Shown: one piece after another, positions 54,216 through 62,284 of the stretch
How the letters are laid out: each line of letters begins with the position of its first letter
Numbering within the stretch: the first letter of the stretch is position 1
Assembly: GCA_964414425.1 (NCBI GenBank)
Contig: CAYPWL010000011.1
Location: 17,747-81,746, forward strand
Reading direction: 5' to 3'
DNA: 64,000 nucleotides
Source of the DNA: GYS-P2D sp964414425
GTDB lineage: Bacteria > Bacteroidota > Bacteroidia > Chitinophagales > Saprospiraceae
Made by a program: the position numbers and the translations under genes
The notes under the pieces: model-generated
The model's input: only the letters and a program-made list of their open reading frames with translations
What the model was told of the DNA's origin: nothing
Databases searched by the model: none

Positions 54216-55364
54216 ATGAGCGACTATGACTATATCATCTGTGGCGCAGGCTGTGCGGGCCTGAGCTTAGCTCATCGCTTAACAGATGTTGTCTTTAAGG
54301 ATAAGAGGATATTACTCCTCGATAAGTCTCCAAAAACTGAAAATGATCGCACTTGGAGTTTCTGGATTGATAAGTCTCATCGATATGATGCAATCATCCA
54401 CCAGCAATGGGACCAGATCAATTTTTATGGAGATCAGAATCTTTATCAACTGGATATATCACCTTACTCCTATCAATCAATCAGAGGCATAGACTTCTAT
54501 AAGCACACACTTGAGGATATAGAGTCCTGTGCACACATAGAAATCAGATATGAAGCTGTGCGTGATATTGCTCAATCTGACAGAGGTAGAGCTAAAGTGT
54601 CAACCACAAAGAAAACTTACCACGGCAAGATGGTATTCACCAGTATCGTAGAACAGTTTCCCGCCGAGGATTTTCATTTCGTATGGCAGCACTTCAAGGG
54701 TTGGATCATCGAAACAGAAGCGGATGTCTTTGACGATCGGACAGCGACATTTATGGACTTCAGGATCGAACAACACGGTGAGACGAGATTCTGCTATGTA
54801 CTACCCTACGCAAAGAATCAAGCACTAATTGAGGCGACGATCTTTTCCAAGGAGCGATGGGAGGACACACAATATGATCCAATCATAAAAAGCTATATCT
54901 CAGAATACCTCAATGTGGCTAGCTATAAGGTTATTGAAACCGAACATGGAGCGATCCCTATGACAACGAGTAGGTTAAACACCATGCGTCCTGGCGCAAT
55001 TATTCCTATCGGCACACTCAATGATTCTGTCAAGCCTTCTTCTGGGTACGCCTTTGTCAGGATCCAAGAGGAAGCAGACCTTATAATCGAGCAGTTAAAG
55101 CGCGGTAGCTCCTTGGCTGTGAAGCGCACTGGTCGGTTTAGATGGTATGATCGGACGCTACTGGATGTGGTAATCCGAGAGAAGCAAAGTGCCAAACATA
55201 TCTTCTCATTGATGTTTCAGCGCAATTCACCACAAGCGATTTTTAAGTTCTTAGGTGAGAACTCTAATCTCTGGGAAGAGATAAAGATTTTTTGGACTCT
55301 CCCTTTTTGGCCCTTTTTAAGTTCTTTTTGGCAAAGCAATGTCTTAAAAAAAACAAAAAAGTAA
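54216..55364 (+). CDS. crtY: lycopene beta-cyclase
   Basis: Lycopene cyclase closes the end rings of lycopene to give beta-carotene. The 382 residues start with the dinucleotide fold YIICGAGCAGLSLAHRL (FAD-binding GxGxxG) followed by KTENDRTWSFW, the most typical lycopene cyclase motif; later PMTTSR and PSSGYAFVRIQEEA are the conserved substrate-site segments. No other crt gene is nearby, so the carotenoid pathway must be spread over the genome. It points to yellow-orange pigmentation. Confidence 0.92.
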   Translation: MSDYDYIICGAGCAGLSLAHRLTDVVFKDKRILLLDKSPKTENDRTWSFWIDKSHRYDAIIHQQWDQINFYGDQNLYQLDISPYSYQSIRGIDFYKHTLEDIESCAHIEIRYEAVRDIAQSDRGRAKVSTTKKTYHGKMVFTSIVEQFPAEDFHFVWQHFKGWIIETEADVFDDRTATFMDFRIEQHGETRFCYVLPYAKNQALIEATIFSKERWEDTQYDPIIKSYISEYLNVASYKVIETEHGAIPMTTSRLNTMRPGAIIPIGTLNDSVKPSSGYAFVRIQEEADLIIEQLKRGSSLAVKRTGRFRWYDRTLLDVVIREKQSAKHIFSLMFQRNSPQAIFKFLGENSNLWEEIKIFWTLPFWPFLSSFWQSNVLKKTKK

Positions 55365-55455
55365 TCCATCTGAATCTTTTGTACCCTGTATCTTCGTTTA
55401 AACGTTATTAGACTTATAAATAGGTCTCTAAACAATGGGCCTCAAAACAATAGAT

Positions 55456-56055
55456 ATGAATTTATTTCGCTTTTTAATATTAGTTATAGCAGTTAGTTTG
55501 ACACAATTAGTCACAGCACAAGAACAAGCTATAAGTCAAGAGATCGCGACCTCACAACAAACTACACTGGCGATAGCTGACGAGAGTCCTGAAATCTCAA
55601 ATAAAAATATCAACTGGTATACATGGGAGGAGGCCATAGAACTTACAGAATCAAACCCAAAGAAGATCTTTGTTGATATCTACACCAACTGGTGTCACTT
55701 TTGTAAAAAAATGGATAAGACGACCTTCAAAGACCCTGAGGTAATCACTTATATCAATGAAAATTTCTATCCCGTAAAATTCAATGCGGAACAGAAAGAG
55801 GCCATCATGTTTAACGAGAGAGAATTCACCTACTACACCGAAGAAGGCAGAAAAAAAGGTATACACCTATTAGCCTATGCACTCTTGGACGGTCAATTAG
55901 GTTTCCCAGCATTTGTAACACTTGACGAAACATTTGCTCGTATCATGATCTCACCAGGATATAAGTTAGGCCCTCAACTTATGCAAGAACTTACATTTGC
56001 TAATGACGAGAAGTATAAGGAGATGTCTTGGGAAGATTATCAGAAGGGAGAATAA
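55456..56055 (+). CDS. exported thioredoxin-fold protein (CHFC)
   Basis: A periplasmic thioredoxin-family protein. The ATG at 55456 gives a proper signal peptide (MNLFRFLILVIAVSL to TAQ); an upstream ATG at 55435 would add seven residues. YTNWCHFCKKMDKTTF carries the CxxC, with the same following pattern (VITYINENFYPVKFNAEQ) and cis-Pro site (GFPAFVTLDE) as the lipoprotein at 22801-23301, so the two are paralogues: one lipid-anchored, one soluble. A weak -7-like TATCTTCG lies at 55389-55396. Confidence 0.85.
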   Translation: MNLFRFLILVIAVSLTQLVTAQEQAISQEIATSQQTTLAIADESPEISNKNINWYTWEEAIELTESNPKKIFVDIYTNWCHFCKKMDKTTFKDPEVITYINENFYPVKFNAEQKEAIMFNEREFTYYTEEGRKKGIHLLAYALLDGQLGFPAFVTLDETFARIMISPGYKLGPQLMQELTFANDEKYKEMSWEDYQKGE

Positions 56056-56092
56056 TTAGCTCAGCACCCCAAGGCGTATAGCGCTATAAAAA

Positions 56093-56167
56093 ATCGGTGG
56101 GAGGTCTTATAGTCCTTTGAAACCCTTTCTTTCATTTTGAACTTTTTACATAAGACCTCGAACCGAT
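56093..56167 (-). repeat. long inverted repeat with T run (terminator-like or element end)
   Basis: Arms of 18 bases (56093-56110 and 56150-56167) match at 16 positions, with a 39-base loop. Read on the minus strand the hairpin is followed by six T, as in an intrinsic terminator, but the loop is unusually large. It may end the msrB transcript or be the remnant of a small mobile element. Confidence 0.5.
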
Positions 56168-56295
56168 GTCATAAAAGAAAACAATGCGTCTTGTTGGTTC
56201 TTGAAAGTAAAAATAACCTCAAGTGGGTTTTGAATTGAGTCACTTTTATTTTCAAATGCCACTTCTAAAGGCTCATTGATTTTTACTCTACTCAA
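56146..56295 (-). CDS. possible small protein of 49 residues (TTG start), doubtful
   Basis: In the 358-base gap between the thioredoxin-like gene and msrB, the minus strand has a frame from a TTG at 56295 to a TAA at 56146. It reads RVKINEPLEVAFENK, then PLEVIFTFKNQQDALFSF, a protein-like mix rather than random codons. There is no ATG, and the end of the frame runs through one arm of the inverted repeat. It may be a small gene or the tail of a lost larger gene. The remainder of the gap shows nothing else. Confidence 0.3.
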   Translation of the reverse strand: MSRVKINEPLEVAFENKSDSIQNPLEVIFTFKNQQDALFSFMTSVRGLM

Positions 56296-56413
56296 AGAGC
56301 CCTATTTTTTGGAGATTTTCATTGATATTTGGTTGAATCGATTGCTCCTTTTAGCCTAATTCAGTCATTTTCGTTCTTTTACGATACTGCTCGTTGTTAT
56401 ATCCAAAAAATTA

Positions 56414-56797
56414 TCATTTGTTGTCTTCCGCCGGTGAGAACTTCAAGGATATACTATTTACGCAGTGCCTTGTATTCTTAGAAGTCAATCGCTCACCTTC
56501 AAATACATGACCCAAGTGTCCTCCACATGTATTGCATACGATCTCTGTTCGACTGCCGTCAGCATCAGCTACTCTTTTTACTGCACCTTCTATCTCGTCA
56601 TCAAAACTCGGCCAACCACATCCAGACGGAAATTTATCTTTCGATTGATATAAGGGCGCATCGCATTGGCGACAGCTATAAATCCCAGATGCATGATGAT
56701 TATTAAACTCTCCTGTAAACGGCATCTCTGTACCCTTATGGAGGATTACTCTTTGTTCTTCTGATGTGAGGGGGTTGAGCTTGACATGATCTAACAT
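56414..56797 (-). CDS. msrB: peptide-methionine (R)-S-oxide reductase MsrB
   Basis: MsrB repairs oxidised methionine (R-sulfoxide) in proteins. From the ATG at 56797 it is 127 residues. It has the two zinc CxxC pairs (YSCRQCDAPLY and VCNTCGGHLGHVF), the GCGWPSF segment and the catalytic cysteine in RHCVNSISL, where the family more often has RYC. An upstream in-frame ATG (56842) would add 15 hydrophobic residues that are not a convincing signal peptide. Not fused to MsrA. Confidence 0.93.
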   Translation of the reverse strand: MLDHVKLNPLTSEEQRVILHKGTEMPFTGEFNNHHASGIYSCRQCDAPLYQSKDKFPSGCGWPSFDDEIEGAVKRVADADGSRTEIVCNTCGGHLGHVFEGERLTSKNTRHCVNSISLKFSPAEDNK

Positions 56798-56876
56798 AAG
56801 TATGTGCACTATATGCAAGCTTAACGGAGTAACTACAGACATGTTTATATCTGTATGTCAATTAGCATAGATTGGC

Positions 56877-57953
56877 TTAACTATCTAAGCCCATATCTTT
56901 GGCTCTCCTCTGCCACATGTCATGGGCATACTTCTGTAGATCGGCGACATCGTCTGTTTCGTCCATAATCTCAAGGCCCAGTATGGTCTCAAATAGGTCT
57001 TCCATAGTCACCAAGCCTAATACGGCCCCAAACTCATTTACTACGATACAGAGATGAGTTTTATGACGCATCATATGATTCTGTAGTGTCCTTAGATTAC
57101 TGTCTTGAGCAATAATACTGGGCTTACGAATCAAGCTACTGATAGGGTCGTTGCCTTTATTCTTGATTAAACCTTCGAGTACATCATCTTTGAGTAAGAT
57201 GCCTTCTATATTTTCTCTCTTCGGATCAAATACTGGTATACGAGAGTATTTAAACGGCTGATTGCTATCATAAAACTCTTGAAGTGAAATCTCAATATCA
57301 GAGGTTTTCATGACTGATCGTGGTGTCATGATATCTTTCACTTTAAGTGTATCTAATCTTAGGAGGTTCCTAATAGCACTGCTCTCCGTTTCCTTGAGTA
57401 CTCCGCTATCCTGGCCAACGAGCGCCATTGCTCTAAAGTCAGCTCTGCTAAATACACTTTTGTTCTTTTCGTTCTTAAGATTCTTAGTGATCAGTTGACT
57501 GACCCAAACTAATGGCATCAATATGACCAAGAGAAACTTGAGGCTCTTAACCGTAAATGGTGTTAGCGATTTCCAATAGTTAGCTCCTAAGGTCTTAGGT
57601 ATGATCTCTGATAAGATCAAAATCGCCAAGGTCATAAATACCGCAATGATGGATTCCATAGAAATTGAGAAACCCTCAAAAAGCTTTATCTTTTGAGTTC
57701 CAAATAAATTGCCAGCCTGTACTCCTACTCCTATGGCACCTACCGTATGGGCAATGGTATTAAGCGTTAGTATCGCAGACAGCGGGCGATCTACATCATC
57801 CTTAAACTCCTTGAGATCCAAGCCGATGGATGTTCCAGATTGAATTTTCCCAGATATGTATGACGGAGTAATACTGAGTAGTACGGCCTCCCATATCGAG
57901 CATAAGAAGCTGAAGGCTATGGAAAGCAAAAAGAATAATATCAATAAAGTCAT
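56877..57953 (-). CDS. CNNM/CorC-type membrane protein with CBS pair
   Basis: A 358-residue protein with an N-terminal CNNM (DUF21) membrane domain of about four helices (1-160; SEIIPKTLGANYW is the usual signature) and a cytosolic CBS pair (about 205-330; DIMTPRSVMKTSDIEIS, FKYSRIPVFD, GIL..DDVLEGL, VVNEFGAVLGLVTMEDLFE). Such proteins are linked to magnesium transport; older annotation calls them hemolysins. It lacks the C-terminal CorC/HlyC domain found in longer members. Confidence 0.9.
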   Translation of the reverse strand: MTLLILFFLLSIAFSFLCSIWEAVLLSITPSYISGKIQSGTSIGLDLKEFKDDVDRPLSAILTLNTIAHTVGAIGVGVQAGNLFGTQKIKLFEGFSISMESIIAVFMTLAILILSEIIPKTLGANYWKSLTPFTVKSLKFLLVILMPLVWVSQLITKNLKNEKNKSVFSRADFRAMALVGQDSGVLKETESSAIRNLLRLDTLKVKDIMTPRSVMKTSDIEISLQEFYDSNQPFKYSRIPVFDPKRENIEGILLKDDVLEGLIKNKGNDPISSLIRKPSIIAQDSNLRTLQNHMMRHKTHLCIVVNEFGAVLGLVTMEDLFETILGLEIMDETDDVADLQKYAHDMWQRRAKDMGLDS

Positions 57954-57979
57954 CGAGTAATTTTACTTGGATGCGCTTA

Positions 57980-57987
57980 CAAAGCTA
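57980..57987 (-). promoter_or_regulatory. -7 box candidate for the CNNM/CBS gene
   Basis: TAGCTTTG on the minus strand matches TAnnTTTG exactly and lies about 27 bases upstream of the start codon. No clear -33 box at the right distance is visible. Confidence 0.4.
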
Positions 57988-58065
57988 CATTTTAAGCGGC
58001 ACTATCTTAACTAAATCAATTATGAATTATTATATATGATTAATTAGACTTAACGAAAACAAGAC

Positions 58066-58431
58066 ATGGAAAATTCTCAATATCACTATCCTACAGAAAC
58101 ACAATCCGAATTTTACATCGACGAGGGCTGTCATATAGTAGAAATACTCAACAGAAGTACTCACCCTGATATCTCGATAAGTCAGGCAAGAGTTGAACCC
58201 GGGATGACAACAGAAAATCACTTCTTGGAGGGGACTGTAGAGATCTATTACATCCTCCAGGGTCGTGGGACAGCATATATAGGCGACCAAACTATAGCTG
58301 TCAAGCCAAGCGATCTGATATATATCCCAACAGGAGTTGAGCAATACATCAGCAACGATACAGATGAGGATCTACTCTTCTTATGTATCTGTACGCCCCG
58401 ATGGCAAGAGCACGTCTATAAAACATCATAA
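58066..58431 (+). CDS. cupin domain protein
   Basis: A 121-residue single-domain cupin. The two cupin motifs are visible: VEPGMTTENHFLEGTVEIYYILQGRG (first, with His and Glu but a changed metal set) and IYIPTGVEQYISNDTDEDL (second). Small cupins bind metals or small molecules or act as simple enzymes; the role here is unknown. The end touches the next ORF; the likely true start of the lipoprotein is 50 bases further on. Confidence 0.88.
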   Translation: MENSQYHYPTETQSEFYIDEGCHIVEILNRSTHPDISISQARVEPGMTTENHFLEGTVEIYYILQGRGTAYIGDQTIAVKPSDLIYIPTGVEQYISNDTDEDLLFLCICTPRWQEHVYKTS

Positions 58432-58481
58432 TGCCTAACTCGAATCTTGCTGATCGCTCGATTCTGATTATTTTCACACCT

Positions 58482-58820
58482 ATGAAAACTTACTTGATTA
58501 TTGCTTTTTCTGCGCTCATCATGAGCTGCAACTATGGCAAAAAAGATGACAGAAATAATAACTGTAGTGACTACCAGTCACTGAGCGGGACCTATCAACA
58601 CTCTGTGAATGAGGGCAAGGTGATCTGGTCTGGAGAGCTCACGGGTACTGTTGATTTCTCAGGGGTAGACTTTAATGATATGACTTGCAGCTATGAGGTT
58701 ACAGATTGCGAGACTGGGGCAATCGTCATGAACTGTAATGGCGCCAACTTTAACACCACTATAGAGCTACTGGAAAACAATTCCATTATGCTTAATTCAA
58801 GTCTATACAAGAAACTATAA
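58482..58820 (+). CDS. small lipoprotein of unknown function
   Basis: From the ATG at 58482 the product is 112 residues with a lipoprotein signal (MKTYLIIAFSALIMSC). The earlier ATG at 58431 would put 17 polar residues before the signal and is unlikely. The mature part is short and strand-rich with a few cysteines (CSYEVTDCETGAIVMNC). It overlaps the end of the convergent photolyase gene by 6 bases. No family recognised. Confidence 0.65.
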   Translation: MKTYLIIAFSALIMSCNYGKKDDRNNNCSDYQSLSGTYQHSVNEGKVIWSGELTGTVDFSGVDFNDMTCSYEVTDCETGAIVMNCNGANFNTTIELLENNSIMLNSSLYKKL

Positions 58821-60341
58821 GTCATCGATCTGCTCAAGATATGTATGGGCTTGAGTGAGTATCTCCTCTTGATTATTCATCTTGTCCCATACCCTATACA
58901 TCATAGACATCCTTGGGTTAGCACTCAACTTAGTACGATGCCTATCCAGAAAATGCCAGTATAAACTATTGAATGGGCAGGCGTCTGGTCCTACTTTCTC
59001 CTTTACCTTATATCGACAGGTCCTGCAGTAATTACTCATCTTATTGATGTACGAACCTGATGAAACATAGGGCTTGGTTCCTACAATACCACCATCCGCA
59101 TATTGGCTCATGCCTCGAGTATTAGTTATCTCTACCCACTCAAATGCATCAATATATATACCCAGGTACCACTGATCTACTTCATCGGGATCTATACCTG
59201 CCAATAATGCAAAATTTCCTGTCACCATAAGTCTCTGTATATGGTGAGCATAGCTATAATCTAATGACTGCTGTATGGCGTGCTTCATACAATTCATCTT
59301 GGTATCCCCTGTCCAGTACCACTGCGGAAGTTTCTCGCTATGATCAAAATAGTTGAGGGAGTCATACTCTGGCATCTGCATCCAGTATATGCCTCTCATA
59401 TATTCGCGCCATCCTAATATCTGTCTGATAAAGCCCTCAGCCTGACTGATATCGACCCGATCGCTATGATCAACCCAATGAGTCTCAACAGCTTGGACCA
59501 CCTCATGAGGGCTGATCAACTTGATATTCAAGGCGAAGGAGAGCCTACAATGATAGAGACTCCAATACTCCGCAGTCATAGCATCCTGATAATCACCAAA
59601 CGAGGGGAGCAACTGATCTAAGAAGAAGTTTAATAAGCTAAGCGCCTCATCTCTGGTCGTAGTCCATAGAAACTGTTGAGCATCTACAGAGCCTATTGAG
59701 TTGAGGGCTGCACCTTTGATTTCCTTATGAATACCGCTTAGATCCTTATCGAATTGTTCTGGTTCTGGAGGCACTAAGCCTTTAGGAAGTTTCTTACGGT
59801 TGCTGTGGTCGTAATTCCATTTACCGGTAACAGGCTGATCACCATCCATGAGCACATTGTGCTTACGCCTCATAGCCCTGTAGAAGGTCTCCATCAGATA
59901 GGATTTCTTCCCTTCAAACATCTCTTCCAATTCGAATCTCGAAGTATAGAAATGCTCTGAGGATACGGATGCTACATCTTTACAGACCTCTGACAGCTCT
60001 GTTTGAAGCAATAGATCCAATCTATATTCATCAGGTTCTTGATAGCGGACTTGCTCTATGCCATACTCTTGTGCTAAGAGATTCAGATTCTGCTTAAAGG
60101 AATGAAGATTATCAGAATCGCCAATCTTAAAATACTTCACTTGATGGCCCTTAGTCTCCAGGGATTGAACAAAGGACCTCATGGCCGCAAAAATCCCGAG
60201 TATCTTCTGTATGTGATGGGTGACATATTCACTTTCGGGTTTGATTTCCATCAAGACATACAAGACCTGATCATCAACCTCATCGTACCAACTGTGGTTG
60301 ATATTCAACTGATCTCCCAGTATGAGCCTCATTTGCTTCAT
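58815..60341 (-). CDS. iron-sulfur bacterial cryptochrome/photolyase (FeS-BCP, PhrB/CryB type)
   Basis: A 508-residue flavoprotein of the class known from Agrobacterium PhrB and Rhodobacter CryB, which repair (6-4) photoproducts or sense light. The N-terminus LILGDQLNINHSWY is typical of the group. The four cysteines for the [4Fe-4S] cluster are visible: MNCMKHA (about residue 350), then NYCRTC and DACPF near 440-457. DEVDQWYLGIYIDAFEWVEI and RGMSQYADGGIVG line the FAD site. Last gene of the seven-gene operon running leftward from the other photolyase, 5 bases after the DUF2256 gene. Confidence 0.92.
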   Translation of the reverse strand: MKQMRLILGDQLNINHSWYDEVDDQVLYVLMEIKPESEYVTHHIQKILGIFAAMRSFVQSLETKGHQVKYFKIGDSDNLHSFKQNLNLLAQEYGIEQVRYQEPDEYRLDLLLQTELSEVCKDVASVSSEHFYTSRFELEEMFEGKKSYLMETFYRAMRRKHNVLMDGDQPVTGKWNYDHSNRKKLPKGLVPPEPEQFDKDLSGIHKEIKGAALNSIGSVDAQQFLWTTTRDEALSLLNFFLDQLLPSFGDYQDAMTAEYWSLYHCRLSFALNIKLISPHEVVQAVETHWVDHSDRVDISQAEGFIRQILGWREYMRGIYWMQMPEYDSLNYFDHSEKLPQWYWTGDTKMNCMKHAIQQSLDYSYAHHIQRLMVTGNFALLAGIDPDEVDQWYLGIYIDAFEWVEITNTRGMSQYADGGIVGTKPYVSSGSYINKMSNYCRTCRYKVKEKVGPDACPFNSLYWHFLDRHRTKLSANPRMSMMYRVWDKMNNQEEILTQAHTYLEQIDDL

Positions 60342-60346
60342 TGTAC

Positions 60347-60490
60347 TTATCTCTCGCTTATTGACTTGTTGCGTCGACAGCGCTCACTACAATACTTCAC
60401 TTCATCCCAGTTTTTAGCCCATTTTTTGCGCCACTTGTATGGTCTCTTGCAGACCATACATATTTTAGTTGGGAGCTGCCCTTTCTTCAT
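60347..60490 (-). CDS. DUF2256 small zinc-ribbon-like protein
   Basis: A 47-residue protein. It has two cysteine pairs, CMVC and CSERC, and the family pattern KRPYKWRKKWAKNWDEVKYC, so it is probably a small metal-binding protein. DUF2256 genes are commonly found beside photolyase/cryptochrome genes; here the gene sits 5 bases before the FeS-type photolyase and 8 bases after the flavin reductase, which supports a role with them. Biochemical function unknown. Confidence 0.9.
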   Translation of the reverse strand: MKKGQLPTKICMVCKRPYKWRKKWAKNWDEVKYCSERCRRNKSISER

Positions 60491-60498
60491 TGGGTGAG

Positions 60499-61137
60499 CT
60501 ATTCTGGCTTCGGAAATTGACCGACCCTGGCATAAGGATATTTCGCAATTTTGGTGGCCTGATAATATGTATTGAGACCCGATATAGCCGCCACTGACCC
60601 ACGATCCAGATTAAGTGCGTGATCATCGTCGATTATGCTACTCTCTACATGCAGCTGCTGTACAGACCCTATAACGAGTATGGTACCATTGACTTTGATG
60701 GGCATCACCTCTTCTAACTTCATACCGATCTGTACCGCACTTCCCTGTACATATGGCGCAGGAAAGTTATCTCGATACTCTGCTACAAATCCACAGACAT
60801 CAAACTCTGACACTACCCGATCAAACTTGGCAGAAGTGTAATGCGCCTCAGCAGTCATCCTCGCTGGAACATGGTTTATAGTATAGTGCTCAGTAGCCAT
60901 AATATTATCATAACTATGTCGATCTACTGTCGTAGGCCTCATAACAAAAGCCAACATAGCTGGGTTAGACCCAAGGTGCACTACTGAACTGAAAATTGCC
61001 AAGTTAGTCTGCTTATCCTTATCGATAGTTCCTATGAGATTAGCAGGCTTGTATCCAGATATTGAGTTGATCAGATTAAGACGAGGGATTTTATCCATCG
61101 ATTGAATATCCGATAGTTGGTAAGAAGTATAACTCAT
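60499..61137 (-). CDS. flavin reductase family protein
   Basis: A 212-residue FMN-binding split-barrel protein (flavin reductase/DIM6 type): LINSISGYKPANLIGTID, NLAIFSSVVHLGSNPAMLAF and HYTINHVP are typical segments. Such proteins bind FMN and may reduce free flavin with NAD(P)H. Within the operon it could supply reduced flavin or be a light-response flavoprotein, which is inference. It lies between the DUF2256 and the small Lacal_2735-type gene with gaps of only 7-8 bases. Confidence 0.88.
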   Translation of the reverse strand: MSYTSYQLSDIQSMDKIPRLNLINSISGYKPANLIGTIDKDKQTNLAIFSSVVHLGSNPAMLAFVMRPTTVDRHSYDNIMATEHYTINHVPARMTAEAHYTSAKFDRVVSEFDVCGFVAEYRDNFPAPYVQGSAVQIGMKLEEVMPIKVNGTILVIGSVQQLHVESSIIDDDHALNLDRGSVAAISGLNTYYQATKIAKYPYARVGQFPKPE

Positions 61138-61144
61138 GTGATGA

Positions 61145-61315
61145 TTAAGCTGTAGTGACTGCCTCTAATTGTTTCATGATCTTATCTGCCTCAGCATATT
61201 TTGCATCGCTTGCAGTTCGATCCGTCTTGGATAAATTGAAGGCTTCTTTCATCAATTTTTCGTACTGCTCTTTGAGCTTATCTGCTTCTGATTTTTTTTT
61301 GAATAGTCCAAACAT
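61145..61315 (-). CDS. Lacal_2735-type small protein (56 aa)
   Basis: The 56-residue product begins MFGLFKKKSEADKLKEQYEK and continues LSKTDRTASDAKYAEADKIM, a pattern I associate with the Lacal_2735 family, small helical proteins restricted to Bacteroidota. It should be one charged helical hairpin without membrane segments. It is 13 bases after the SDR gene and 7 before the flavin reductase gene, so it is part of the photolyase operon. Function unknown. Confidence 0.82.
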   Translation of the reverse strand: MFGLFKKKSEADKLKEQYEKLMKEAFNLSKTDRTASDAKYAEADKIMKQLEAVTTA

Positions 61316-61328
61316 ATTAATTGGGTTT

Positions 61329-62012
61329 TTAATTTCTTACGATAGACATTCCAGCATCTATGCCGATGATTTGTCCTGTTATAGATTTGGCTTGATCACT
61401 TATTAAATACGATGCCATAGAAGCCACCTCATCCACATCTAAAATCCTTTTTAAAGGATGGCGCTCTTTCATCTTCTCCCGCATTTTTTCATTTCGTAAC
61501 AGTCCAGCTGCCAGTGGAGTGTCCGTAATCGTGGGTGCGATAGCATTGACGCGAATCGACGGTGCAAACTCTGCTGCCAGTGTTTTTACCATTCCTTCTA
61601 CCCCTCCTTTAGCGGCAGCTACAGAGACGTGAAATGGCATCCCCTGTGCAACGGCCACAGTACTAAACATTACAATGGATGGATTTACACCGTGCTTCAA
61701 GATCTTGTGGTACTGCTTAATAATTCTATACGCACCTACTACATTAATCTCAAAATCAGCTCTCAACGTTTCTTCCTTTAGGCTACTGATAGGCTTCAAC
61801 TGAATAGATCCCGGGCAATATATTATGGAATCGAGCGCATCTATCTCAGGCAGATCACCGTCTCTCACATCAAGCAGATGTTCTGTAAAGTTAGAATCAG
61901 TTACTTCTGCCGATGTCCGACTTATACTGATCACTCGATGGTCAGCAAGATGATTTTTTACAATTGCTTGTCCTATGCCATGACTACCTCCTACAACTAA
62001 AACTGTCTTCAT
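61329..62012 (-). CDS. SDR-family oxidoreductase-like protein with altered catalytic site
   Basis: A 227-residue Rossmann protein of the short-chain dehydrogenase family: cofactor motif VGGSHGIGQA (about 7-16), DVRDG, catalytic-type Ser117 in FSTVA, Lys135, and VNAIAPTITDTPLA. The usual YxxxK reads V131-A-A-A-K135, so the catalytic tyrosine is absent. It may bind NAD(P) without acting as a classical dehydrogenase. Its ATG overlaps the stop of the TIGR03643 gene by one base (TAATG), so translation is coupled. SDR genes often accompany cryptochrome/photolyase genes in light-regulated clusters. Confidence 0.88.
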   Translation of the reverse strand: MKTVLVVGGSHGIGQAIVKNHLADHRVISISRTSAEVTDSNFTEHLLDVRDGDLPEIDALDSIIYCPGSIQLKPISSLKEETLRADFEINVVGAYRIIKQYHKILKHGVNPSIVMFSTVAVAQGMPFHVSVAAAKGGVEGMVKTLAAEFAPSIRVNAIAPTITDTPLAAGLLRNEKMREKMKERHPLKRILDVDEVASMASYLISDQAKSITGQIIGIDAGMSIVRN

Positions 62013-62284
62013 TATCTCTTAGAAACTTTATTGTTACTAATTGTTTTTTGCCTTGAACATTTAAATCTTCCAGATTCAAAGCTCCGTTTTTTTGCGTGTT
62101 TCGTGCTACGATTTTGTACTCGTGCTCTCCACATCCTGAATGATGATGGCTTCATCTCTCGTCTCATCAGTTCGATCACTTGCTTCTCGCTTAGACCAAA
62201 CTGCATCTCTATGCTATCAAATGTCGTCCTGTCCTCCCATGCCATCTCAACAACTCTATCTATGTCTCTTTCTGTCAACTCCAT
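62012..62284 (-). CDS. TIGR03643 family protein
   Basis: A 90-residue basic protein from the ATG at 62284, which overlaps the photolyase stop (TGATG). Motifs MAWEDRTTFDSIEMQFGLSE and LMRREMKPSSFRMWRARVQN match TIGR03643. The first part looks like a helix-turn-helix and the C-terminus is very basic (Lys/Arg-rich), so DNA or RNA binding is plausible. The family is commonly next to photolyase genes, and no function is established. Confidence 0.88.
   Translation of the reverse strand: MELTERDIDRVVEMAWEDRTTFDSIEMQFGLSEKQVIELMRREMKPSSFRMWRARVQNRSTKHAKKRSFESGRFKCSRQKTISNNKVSKR

Noticed and set aside
56351..56413. A short minus-strand segment after msrB reading YNNEQYRKRTKMTELG, at first taken as a transposase tail
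   Set aside because: It is only 17 codons, continues the msrB frame directly after two stop codons, and has no supporting sequence around it.
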